A DNA stretch of 64,000 nucleotides from Hypholoma sublateritium FD-334 SS-4 (taxonomy: Eukaryota > Basidiomycota > Agaricomycetes > Agaricales > Strophariaceae). Below the pieces are notes generated by a model. That model had not been told where the DNA came from, made no database searches, and worked only from the letters and a program-made list of their open reading frames with translations. Shown piece by piece: positions 23,609 to 34,390 of this stretch (position 1 is the stretch's first letter; each line of letters starts with the position of its first letter). Where the stretch lies: the NCBI GenBank assembly GCA_000827495.1, contig KN817518.1, positions 1,018,405 to 1,082,404 of the forward strand, in the 5' to 3' direction. The position numbers and the translations under genes were made by a program.

Positions 23609-26600
23609 TCATTCTGCGTCCACGCCTTCACCGTCATCGCCGGCCAGAGCAAGCTCGAGTGCTTTTTCAAACTCGCTCTTGATCCGGCCTTTCTTGTCTC
23701 GGACATGAGTCCGGCAGTCGCACGTTCTGGTCATAAAGTCTGCATCTCCCTCAAGTGCATCTAATGCCAGGAACGAGGCCAGCCTTCCCGCGGAAGTTGG
23801 TGTCGTGTCTTCAGCGCTCACCAGTATGATGTCATGCACAATAACTTGATTTGTGGTCAGATGGATCTAACTTGACACAAAAGGTCAAGCGCTTACCATG
23901 ACAGCGGTTTACACTTTCATCTTTGTCCTTCATGACCTCGAAGTTCTGACAACCTTCAGCCTGAAGAAGCTCAAAGAGGATTTTTGTGGGATGGTGTGAC
24001 AAGGTTTGCAGCGTGATGTGCTTATCATAGAAGGGTTTCAGCACATTGTCGAATAGTGCTTCAGCTCCAATAGGATCAAAATTGTCGGAGATGTATATGG
24101 CGCCCGCTATGGATTCAACTACGTCGGAAAGGGCCTTGAGAACACTCGACAGATGAATTGGGCAAACAAGTAAAAGTGATGCGCGGTCCTACCTTGGGTG
24201 GCTCGATGTCCAGCCAGTACTGACCTGGCGGCCGACCTTCAATTTTTGCCTCGGCGTATTCATTTTGCTGGCGGACCTCGAGCTCGCTGGCGTATGACCG
24301 GATACTGTTCTCGAGGTATGGCGATTCAAACAGTAAATATTGATGCAACCCTGACCACACGCAGACCGCAGCCAGCGCGGAGTTCGAGACCATCGCGCCC
24401 TAACGTCACCAACACGTTTGCATAAGCACACGCGATATTTTTTGATGAAAATAAACGTGCCTTCAACATTGTCAGCGCGCCAGGCGATAGCTGCTGATCA
24501 CGATCAAAGATATGCCGTATGACCACTGTTTTATTAACGGTCAATTGTCTAAGCGCGCTTTTAGAGGAAAACGAGAGGACATACTGAAGTCGAGGATAGA
24601 ATCTCCGATGAATTCGAGCCTTTCGTATGATGTCGCTTCGAACCCCTGGATAGATGAGTGCGTCTGAGATAAGAATATTAAATGATGAGCTCTAAACATC
24701 AGACAAAAAGAAACATGCCATCGCCTGTCCCAGAAGATGCGGCCGGTTGAATTTATGGCCTATAATTTTTTCAATTGCGGCGATAGACCCTGCCTTGAGC
24801 TTCACGCTGGTGTTAGGCGGAGGGGTCAACACCTTGCGTCCGAAGTCGGACCAACGATCAATGTTGGAAAGAGGAATCGTCAGTGCTTTTGTTGCCTGCA
24901 GCGCGGCATCGCGTCCACCCGTGATGTACGCAGCGCCAATAATTGCTTCGGCGACATCTGCAATAGCCTAGCGGAATGAATGGGATCAGCTTCGATGTCA
25001 ATAATAACACTAGAAAAACGGAGGTACTTACTTTGTCACCTAGGTATTGGATTCCCTTTTCATCAGATCTTGCTTTTTTGTTCCGAGGTTTTACTTTTTT
25101 CTTGGGAAGTGTCTGCGTATGGGCTTCCTGGAGTGCAGGTTCAACGGCGATACTATTGATAGCATCCGGCAACGCTGAAGGAGTTGTCGGTCGGCTGCCC
25201 AGAACGTCTTGATCTGCGGCGCCTGTGTCTGAGAATGAGTCCTCCTCAATGATCTCTCCAGGCTCCGCATTGGGGATGTTTGACTGGTCCAGTGTCCCAA
25301 TGCTGCTGATTATCATGGGAGACCCATCCGTTACGGCAGAAGGCTGGGGAGGCGCGTCTGCAGCGTGTGCGCCGATGTCAATATCCGATGCTTCAGGGCT
25401 GCCCTGCTTGATATTATCACCCTCCTTGTCATCTTGAACAGGGTGTTCAGCAGTTGGTTCCAGTGTAGTGTCGTGTTCTTTCGGAGTCTTGGGTGGGATA
25501 TATACACGGAAGTTGGGCGGCAGCCATGTCTTGTATGCGAAAACTTTGGACTGTATGAACGACGGCAGTTCGACCCGAGTTGAATGAGTCAGTAGCGACT
25601 TGTTGCTGATAATCTTTTGCCGTTCTATGTGAAGGGCACCCTCAGACATCGACGGGCAGGTTACGAAGACGTAAATAGATGCTAGATACTTCAAAAATGC
25701 GTCACCTGGTGCGCGAGCGGTCATTTCATATAATCAGACAGGAAATAACGACGGAACATACCCAAAAGTTCCAAACGTTCATAATCGTATTCGAAACCAG
25801 CAGATGGAGCACAAATCGCAACATGTAATAGATCTTCCCGGATTGCATGGTCGAAAAACTTTGCATTCATTTCTTTGACGAGAAGAAGATCGTCGACTCT
25901 CCTCATGATAGAAGGCGTTAGCATGGCTGTCCATAATGTGCTACGAGTAATAGATCAGCACAAGTACGCGTTTCGTGGTATCAATTCCTACCTGGCTGGC
26001 AAAGTGTATTTGGCGCAGAGCTCGGGAATAAGGTCTTGAAAGGGACGGTATAAGTATGCCATCACGGAACATAAACAAGTCAATCTCACATTTAGCTGGG
26101 GATTTGCTCGTCGCAGGTGGTTTTGAAGTGGGGTTCAGGTGGTTCATGATCGCTTGGCATTTCGAGACCTCAATGATGGGCTGCCCAAAGTCGTCCAGCG
26201 TTTCAAGTCCCTTGCGTTTCGACTTGCAAAAGTCGAAAAGACTGGCGTAACTGACTTCACGCTGGTGCAAACATGGTCAACATCTCCGAAATTAACATAT
26301 ATTTGCTGAGGTGACTTACAGTGCTATCAGCGGGTTTGCTCAAAGGCGTGAGATCTTCACGAACTGCAACTACCTTGTAGCGTCTCGTAAATTCTATCCA
26401 GCGATCTTGTATGATTGCGTCTTGAAGATCGGCTTTAATCTCTTCTGGGGAACTGCGCTTGATGGGTACAGCCCAATGTTGGGCTGCAAGGGATACAATG
26501 TTCCACGGTATAGTTTCCGTGAGATCGACGTCCTCCAAACCACCGTCATTCGGCGGCTGCCAATTGAAAGGTAGGGGAAGGAAGAAGTAGGGCATTTCTT

Positions 26601-29600
26601 CCAAGTTACAGACGACGGCCTTGTTCAAGGTCCCGCGATGCACACGCATTGTGAATCCGTAGATTTCTTCGAGGCGGGCCTCATCAACGAGCATAGGGCC
26701 CGCTTTATGGAATTCGATGTGTATTGCGATGTTCGAAAAGAAAAGCCGGAATGTACGTAAATCCGGAAGGGGTTCCTTGGTCAGTAGAACGAGAGGAGAA
26801 AATGCCTCGGCTCCTGCCACAGTCTTCGCAATGTACATCACGGTGGGGTAAAGCACAGTTGGATTCTTCAGGGAGCTGTTTTCCCAGAAACTGGGTTGCA
26901 TGCGTGGGTATGGCCTCGTTCCCTGGGTTTTTGATCCTTGAGGCTTGATTTCAGGGAGAGGCACGGCGACAGAAGCTTTCGTGCGCTCATATTTATACTG
27001 GGCTCTTAGACGATCTGGAAGAGGAGCAAGCCGACAGTCCAAGATACCTGAAGCGTAAAGTCGTTGGCAAGCCCTGAAACATGCAGAACGTCTGGCTTGT
27101 GCTTTAGATGGCAATTCATCACCACTCATGGCATGGATAGGAGTATTAGGGAGGTAGATAGTGCATATATGGGCTCGAGGAATGCCAAATTCTTTGTGAA
27201 CGTCTTGGAATTGGAAAAGACGTTGGTGTTCGAGCACATCAGGAGTATTTGAAGTTGCATTTGAAGCATACCGATATATTACGGTGGTTGCGTCTTGCAG
27301 ATATATGCGTCCACCCGTAGTTGGATCCTTGATACACCCCTGCGATTGTTCGGGATCATCTTCTGCGTCGCTGTCGGAGTGGTAAGGGTTGATGGATTCC
27401 CTGAGGCTTTTAGGTGGCACCGAACTTTCAGATTGATTGCAAAGGGTCTCCGTCCACTTAAGCATATCAGCGTCAAGGTTCGTTATGCGAGACAAGATGC
27501 GCCTGTGCATGTCGTTTCCGCGCTCAACCATGTGAATGAGATGACTTTCCCGGCCTCTCGTCCGAGCACGAACGTAGGCATGAGATATTTGACTTTCGAA
27601 GAGATCGTATCTGTTTTACGGAAAGAATTGAGTACAAATGCGTGAAAATGTACATGTGATGCTCACCGGATAACAACAGATGCTTTTGGAATATCCAAAT
27701 CTTCCATTGACTTGGTCGCAATCAACAGATTATCAACGCCGGTCGCAAATCGCTGGAATACCCCTTGCTGTCCATAAATCAGAAAAACGGGTACTAACGA
27801 AGATGAATCGACCTCACGTAATACGCTGGATCAGATTGCAGTCCATATCCAATTACAGTCCTTGGGCGAAGAAAACCAAGACGATCATCTAAGGTGCGCA
27901 ACAGATCTCCAAGTACTAGAGCGATAGCTTGCCGCTGTACTGAGATTCGTAGGAGCGTGAGACATAGCAGAAGTTTATATTATGAAGAGAGCATACCAAA
28001 TACTATGCCACGGAACCCCTCTCCCAAAGACTTGAAGGTTGTTAGAACTTGCACTAACCGTAGGAACTTGTGGGAGACGTTGAATCCTCTCGACGAAGCA
28101 TCGAGATTGGGCATTGTATATGGCCAGTTCTTGACAATATTGTACATCTTGATTTTCATCACCTCAATTGCAGGAATGTCGGAATCGTCCTCATCTACGT
28201 CCGTGTATCCGGGAATCAATCTCGACTCGATATCTTTGAGGCCCCTTCTCCAAAGCAAATCGGAGGCACAGGACCCAATATCTTCATGAGCATTCCGGGA
28301 GGCGCGGTAATGACGGCGAAAGACAGTTTCATCAGGATCAAGTTGGTGTAATTGCTTCAATAACCGCGTCTCTGAAGAGTGTTTAGACGTATCGTATAAA
28401 ATCACAATCTCGCTGGGCCGATCAGGTAATGCAAGGATTTCATCGCGTTTCTCCTGGCTGACTCCAAACACCTTGGCATCTAGGGTTTGCTCTAGTTTCA
28501 ACATTTTAGAGTCAAAATGTGTTCTGCGGTCGCCCGATGGAGACATCAGCACGAAAATGCGGGGCCGTGAAAGCGAGTCGGTGACGCGATAGAAATCATT
28601 CATCAGTTGAACGATAGGCATAGAAGGGTGTGAATCCTGGTTCTTGATGTTTTGAGCGTCTGTTATCACTAAGAAATGGATATGTGTAATAGCAAGTGCG
28701 CCGCGTAGGAGTGAATCTAGAAGCAACTTGAAAGATGGTCTCATTTGACTTGAAAATCTTGGGGGTAAAAAATAATAGACGTACATGGGAAGGTGCTAGT
28801 ACTATATCCTTCTTGAGGAAGATGGTCCAATTTTCGGGTTCTGGCCTGTGAACTTCGTCCGTGTATTTGCCAACAGTAACGGCGGGCAGATTAGTCTCAA
28901 AAGCGATCATGTATTTATCCATAATTAGTACATCACTGGAATGAATAGTTAAGCATTGGATTTAATAGATTCGGGAAGACTGACTCGGTTATGATCAAGA
29001 TAGTCCGACTTCGAGCTGCGATACTTTTGGGGCGTTTGATTTCAACGTCAATGGCCCAAGATATGAGTTCGATCAATAACGACATGGAGGCTGAAAGAAA
29101 TCGTAAGTTGATGATATATCACAAGTAGCAGAGAGTATACCCTTTGTAGCCGGAATATCAGCAATGGCTGGGACAATGATCGTCCGTCAGTATTGAGCAT
29201 TTTGGAGTGTGGCAAACGACTCACTGTTTTCGTTCGTTGCTTGGTCAAATATCCTCTCCTTGAGCGTAGCGAGACTGAGATGAGCTTGGTTTTCATATCT
29301 TTCCCTAGAGTCAAATATTTCTGGAAGATGGTTTCGAATAGGGTCCAAATCGACTGTCTTCAGTAGTTTGGTAGGACGTTCAGATTCGGCGATGTCAGTA
29401 GAATCCGGTTCAAAAGTATCGCGGTTGCGCTTGGGAGCAAGGACATCTGAAGGTAGATCGACTCCTTGAGGGATAGATACACTTGGTTCACTTTCTGACG
29501 TTGGAGGAGGAAGCTCGTGGGGAAGAGGAGCAGGGGATCCAGCGACCGAGTCCGAAGCAGTTGGCGCCGGGCTTTGGGATTTCTTGGACTGGGCCTCCTC

Positions 29601-29633
29601 TTCTTTCCATGTTCGTTTGAGACGCTTCAACAT
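23609..29633 (-). CDS. Dicer-like ribonuclease III with degenerate helicase
   Basis: Multi-domain double-stranded RNA endonuclease. Order from the N-terminus: a disordered Ser/Pro/Glu-rich region (29633 to about 29230); a helicase-like ATP-binding part (29230-28300); a helicase C part (about 28140-27500); a Dicer dimerisation domain with GGRIYLQDATTVIYRYAS and SKAQARRSACFRACQRLY (about 27330-27040); a PAZ-like region with REVSYASLFDFC (about 26700-25930). RNase IIIa has YERLELLG (about 25760-25785) and ADVAEAIIGAAY (about 24925-24965). RNase IIIb has ERLEFIGDSILDF (about 24595-24625) and ADVVESIAGAIY (about 24095-24135). A dsRBD-like tail ends at 23609. The acidic catalytic residues of both RNase III domains are present. 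The helicase lacks a P-loop (PATKAS) and DExH (DAQN at about 28649-28660). Two apparent stops near 29190 and 28990 fall in introns with good borders. About 18 introns; frame open throughout, so not an obvious pseudogene. Confidence 0.92.
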
Positions 29634-29994
29634 CCCTTACCTATATTATGATAAAGCAGACAAACCAACGTGAGCGAGCCGCTCATGGAAGGTCGTTAAT
29701 TGGTCGTGAACTTGTTGTGAACTTACTGGAAGGCTTCCTCGCCGGCCGCTTCGCGCCGGTTTACAGAACCATTGTTATCATTACGTAATAACCAGAAGGC
29801 AATATCAACACCATCCGCGCTGTCTCTACGTCGATGTCGAACTGGTCCTTCGTGACTCAGCCATGTACTGGAACCTGCCGCAAACTATCGTGGACTGCGT
29901 TCATTGATAATTTTGTGCAAATACACCACAGTCTTATCTGTGTGCCCAGTCTACTACTGTGTAGCTGGCTGATGCCAGATAGGATTATTATCCG
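29634..29994. other. Divergent promoter region, Dicer and ankyrin-like gene
   Basis: About 360 bp between the two start codons. It contains a GC-rich imperfect inverted repeat around GCCGGCCGCTTCGCGCCGG (about 29740-29760), which could form a hairpin. No gene seen. Confidence 0.45.
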
Positions 29995-31583
29995 ATGAGC
30001 TTCAACCATGCAGCCATTTTACCAACTATCGGAAGGAACTCCGATGTATCTGGTCCAGGATGTACTGGGAGATATACAAGAAGAAGAGTAACATCAGACC
30101 CTTGTCTCCCAGCACGTCTCCCAACAATCGGTGCGTTGCAGACTGGTATACTAATTCTATTCTGCTAACCTAACCTTCTCATTTTCACCTTCGTCTCACA
30201 GGATTCATAAAAAGGGAAGCAGAAAGTCTTGCCCCCAAGGAACTCGTCAAGCAACAGCTGCAAGCCTCAATAGAGGAGAGCATTGACACCGAATCTATCG
30301 CTGAATCGACAGAATCGCATCACGTCAGAAGACCCAGTGGATCCTCTTCTCGTTCGAGCTCCTCAATAAAGACGTTTATGAAGTCGATAGTTAGTCCTCG
30401 CATTGCACGATCCCCATCCGCAGGCTGGTCTAACGTCCAGGTATGTATCCAATAGCGTTTTTATGTCTCTGTATGCTCAGCCGCATCCCATGAAAGCCAT
30501 ACGAAGTCATGCGGGCTGTTGAAGAACAAGATATTATGTTCCTAATGGAAGTTCGAGACAAGGCATTCCCGGTGAGCTATTCTCATGCATCTTCAGATAT
30601 GTTGCCCTGAGGTTAACACGCAGAAAAGTTATTGCTTCAAAGCATAGGCGGGGAGACCCCGCTAATCCATGCAATTCGTACGGGGAATAAAGACGTTGCC
30701 ATCGTTTTGCTGGGTGCATTTTCTAGATGGGTCAATTACCTTGAAGATTCAGAACTTGAAAAACCACAAACTCGCTCTTATCTAAAAGCCTTGCGTGAGG
30801 TGACCTCCTTTTCGCCATTAATCCTCTAATATTTATCAGGTGTCGGTCTGAAACTCGCTATAAATGAGGGGCTTGCAAAGTCGCAGATTGAACTTATAGC
30901 ATCATTCATGCAGACTTTGATCATGAGTGAAGGAGACAAATGGGTCCATAGCCAAGTTTTGGATGTAGCCCGAGCGCTCAATTCTGGCTCTGAGGGTAAA
31001 CCCGTCGAGGCTGCTGGAGCGGCTGTTCGAAGATTCGCAACGAAAGAACTTGGTAAAGCGGATCTAATAGCCTCCCTGGAAGATTAGTACGTTTCTCTTT
31101 GGATGCAGTCAGCTTACTTGTACTAACATACTTTCAGTATATCCAATGCTACTGCGTCAGTCGTTCCCATTATCAATGATAGGGATATACTCAAATATTA
31201 CGCAGTGATTTGGTTATGATGGGCGCATGGGCCAATGCCTTGAAGTCTATTAAAGGAGAATCCCTTCCTGTAAGCAAGTTTCCTAGCAATGGAAACATAT
31301 ATACTGAGACTGAGGTTCTACTTTCTAGACTTACTATTTTGCTCGTGATGACCGTGTTTACAAGGCCTTCACTGAGAGGTTGGATCGACATAAGGTCGAA
31401 ATCAGGCGATCATGCAACCGACGACTAAAATGGCAGCTAGGCATTCTCCGAGAGACTCTGGAAGGGCGTTCTGTCACGTTCAGGGTATGCCCCCATCTAA
31501 ATCGCAGAATGCATCTAACTATTTTATGTTAGCGCAAAGTTGAGATATTGGTTAACAAACTTGACGAAGGCGAGGGGCCATAG
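29995..31583 (+). CDS. Conserved fungal protein with ankyrin-like segment, function unknown
   Basis: The start at 29995 (MSFNHAAILPTIGRNS) was chosen because it alone splices in phase: the exon ends in LPTIG and joins FIKREAESLAPKELV across the intron at about 30141-30200. The N-terminal third is disordered and Ser-rich (RRPSGSSSRSSSS) and has KTFMKSIVSPR. An ankyrin-like segment follows: GGETPLIHAIRTGNKDVAIV (about 30640-30710). The helical C-terminal half has IASFMQTLIMSEGDKWVHSQ, RRFATKELGKADLIASLEDY, YYFARDDRVYKAFTERLDRH and ends KLDEGEGP at 31581-31583. The sequence resembles a single-copy protein found widely in agaricomycetes; I know no function. Another short ATG at 30008 leads to an early stop and is out of phase. 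Confidence 0.7.
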
Positions 31584-31908
31584 TGTGCTGCCTTCTATAT
31601 TTTTCCAGCTTGAATATTGGAACAATCCTGACGCGCAGAACCAGGCAATGCCCCTTTGCGATGGACAGTGCTTTCCCCGTCCTGTCCCTCCTGCTCATCT
31701 AAGGTGCCGTATTGGACACAGATCACATCCAATTTTCTGGCGTATACTTGAGCAAATATTGATGAAAGCCTACCTTGTGAACAATCCATATCTGCTGGCA
31801 CAATGCCAAATCTACAGTTCGGATTGTTATTGGAATGGACGCAGAGTCCCGGCAGGCCACATTTTTCGCCTCAAACCATATTAAAATGTACATACAAATG
31901 TAATAAAC
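31584..31908. other. Intergenic region between convergent genes
   Basis: About 325 bp. Both strands have open stretches (for example minus-strand 31595-31801 with an ATG), but no family-like motif and no convincing splice partner. Probably two 3' UTRs. Confidence 0.45.
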
Positions 31909-32733
31909 CTATAGTAGAATTTTCAAGCCTTTCCACCAAACGAAGCTACCTACCGCTGCCAGACTTCCCACTGCAAGTCCCAAATCAAGTTGCAAAACGG
32001 TGTAAATCCACACTGTAGCCAATGGGGGGCACTACAGCGCCATGAAGTTAATATGCCTTTTGATTGAGTATGGTACATACCTGTCTCATGTTTACTAGCC
32101 ATGATGACCTGTTCAAAAGCCAGAGCATGCGGCAACCAACGCCCACAGAAACTATGAATAGAAGGGTCTGGAGCCTTCGATAACTCTTGTAACGAGTCGC
32201 TAGAAACAAAAGGTCGTCAATCAATTCTAGATGGCGCCGATGCTAACTGACTGTAGAAAATGAACAACGACAAAACTAATCCTTGTCAGTAAATGCACTT
32301 GTACAGTGAAAATTAACGTACTTGGGACTCCAGGAACCATCCTTTCTAGGATAACTTCCATTGGGGTCTCCTTGCCATATTGCTGACGTATGAGGCTAGA
32401 AAATCTCGCACATGAGGAATAGACAAGTGTAAAGGAACCATCTTCCTACAACTCCATCAACAGCAAGATACCAGAGAACGGTATTATCAACAGAATTGCA
32501 TTGAATATTTCGTCGCCCATTGAAGGCTCCTCTTCCGGTTGGGGCACAGATTCCGAATGCTGTATGCTTTGCAGCGCCGGTCCGCTGAGAATTCCAGACT
32601 GGTTAATGAGACGCCATTTCTCTTCCTCTGAAATTTCTATCAGGGGTTTTGAGAGAGCCGCTCGCGTTGATGTGGACGAAGGCGGGGCTAGCGGAATGGA
32701 CTTAGGGTCCTTAGGTTTGCGCTGGCGTACCAT
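31909..32733 (-). CDS. Multi-pass membrane protein, DUF7719-like
   Basis: Uncharacterised fungal membrane protein. The start MVRQRKPKDPKSIPL is followed by a polar region with EEEKWRLINQSGIL, then DEIFNAILLIIPFS and a continuation LLLMDL into RQQYGKETPMEVILERMVPG across an intron (about 32454). Next are a short TM exon ending LFIFY and residues around FLVASKHETG. The last exon reads PLATVWIYTVLQLDLGLAVG and SLAAVGSFVWWKGL, a hydrophobic hairpin, and stops at 31909-31911. The PFS-LLLM and TVWIYTVLQLDL motifs match the pattern I remember for DUF7719 proteins; this assignment is from memory. Divergent from FAF1 with about 320 bp between starts. Confidence 0.65.
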
Positions 32734-33052
32734 TCCAGCCGTTGTGAAGCGTATATGAGGTCGACAGAGGTGCGCAGGTCAATTTGAAGGGGGTATCCAG
32801 CAGATACCTTTTGTTTAGGTAGAAATGGGAGAAGAACAGAGAGAACGCCGGGCCGAGGCCTGACACATTGAAACTTGAAAACGCTGTTGCCGAGAGGCGA
32901 GCTGCTCAAATTTGTGCTGCCGAAAACGACGTCACACCCTTCCTCACCCTTACGTATACTAGGTCCGAGTCGCCGATTTCAAATCCAGTCACTCAGCAAG
33001 TACTTACTCGCTACTTGCCATATCTACCCCACCCCGAGTCGTTTCGCTGGTG
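32734..33052. other. Divergent promoter region, DUF7719-like gene and FAF1
   Basis: About 320 bp between two start codons. No conserved ORF, repeat or RNA gene recognised. Confidence 0.4.
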
Positions 33053-34277
33053 ATGTCCTCAACCGGAGTCATGGCGGATGCAGCGGAGAAGGCAAGACTA
33101 CTGAGCATCTTGGAGGGCCATGGCCAATCGTTTTTGAACTCTTTTGTGCCTACGGGAAATCACTCGAAGAAAAGAACATTGAACACCCTTCATCATGAAG
33201 GCACCAACAAGAAAGCAAAGAAAGAAGTGGTTCCCGATGAGGACGAGGATGAGGAAGAATGGTTTGGCATCGGTACAGGGACGCCGTCAGACGACGATTC
33301 GAACGAGGATAGTGAAGATGTCGGTAGTGGTGCGTCCAAATATGATTTTATCACATTTTTTCCGGCCTCCTTTTTAAATTAAACCTCCGTAGATTTCGAA
33401 CATACCGATGATGAATTCGCCATTGAAATTGCTGGCAGAACCGAAAGCAATGTTGTGATATTTTCCGATCCAAGTGCAAAGAATGCAACTACGGCGCCAA
33501 TCGATTATGTTTCCAAAGCACAAATGAAAGCATTCATGGTAACATATCTGACACTTTGTGCTGAGTAACATACTCAGGTCGGTCCTGCAGTCCTCCAAAA
33601 TCTCCAAACTTTCTTCCAGTACATCAAGCACTGTCGTAACGAAACAGGCCCAAGAAGAAGAAGAAGAAGACAAGTCTGTTTCATCCGATTTCTTGGTTTC
33701 AGTGACCAGACTAATGCTCTTATCAGGACTAATGCACAAAACGACGCCATCCTTCATAAACTCGTGCACACCAAACTGCTTTCCGGATCCCTATCTACTG
33801 AACTGGATCTCACTCCAGCTCAGCGACGAAAAGCGCTTGCGGGAAGAGTTCTCGAGTTGACAGGACACGCCAAAATCGGCAAAGGGGAACGTATTGTTCG
33901 TGACATTGAGAAGAAAAAGGCCTCTAAGCAAGTCAGAGAAGGCTTAGCTAGCAAGCAGAAAGAAAGGAATCAACAAGAATTGGATGAGGTATATAGCTCT
34001 TGAATTTTTGCATTCAAGGTTGATATTGACCACATCCCAGGCGAAAAATCTCGGGAATTATCATCCAACTCTGAAAAAAGTATATGAGGCTTCCGGCAAT
34101 ACTTCTGCACCTCGGAAGAGAGAGAAAGGGTTGAAGATGGGAGTCGGGAGGTTCAGCAACGGCTCTCTTCGACTTGGCCAAGACGATGTGAATATGGCGA
34201 TGGGCAACCGCAGGGATTTGTCAAGTAGAGGGAAGGGTCGAGGGCGGGGCAGAGGGAGACCAGGAAAACGGAAATAA
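33053..34277 (+). CDS. FAF1: Faf1-like pre-rRNA processing factor
   Basis: Nucleolar protein needed for 18S rRNA maturation in yeast. The ATG at 33053 gives MSSTGVMADAAEKARLLSIL; the internal ATG seven codons on is an alternative. An acidic, Glu/Asp-rich exon (EVVPDEDEDEEEWFGIG) is followed by DFEHTDDEFAIEIAG and DYVSKAQMKAFM. The family core is NAILHKLVHTKLLSGSLSTE (spliced around 33740) with LTPAQRRKALAGRVLELTG and the Lys-rich GKGERIVRDIEKKKASKQV. Then AKNLGNYHPTLKKVYEA and KREKGLKMGVGRFSNGSLRL lead to an RGRGRGRPGKRK tail. The HKLVHTKLLSGSL and KMGVGRF blocks are diagnostic. Confidence 0.88.
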
Positions 34278-34390
34278 CCTATTGCCCTGTTTGTTGAGTG
34301 CGATCAATCCATATACTGAATAAAAACCGTTAAATTAGATATAGCTAATCCCCCAGGCAGAATATACAAGAAACTATGTATGTACGTGGA

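Noticed and set aside
29187..29192. In-frame TGA between the N-terminal region and the helicase of the Dicer, suggesting a pseudogene
   Set aside because: It lies in a 58-nt intron with GTGAGT donor, CTGAC branch point and CCCAG acceptor; splicing restores NTIADIP in frame.
30008..30090. ATG at 30008 as start of the ankyrin-like gene
   Set aside because: That frame ends after 27 codons; the ATG at 29995 splices in phase into the conserved FIKREAESL exon.
31595..31801. Minus-strand ORF between two convergent genes
   Set aside because: No domain and no in-phase exon partner found; probably 3' UTR sequence.
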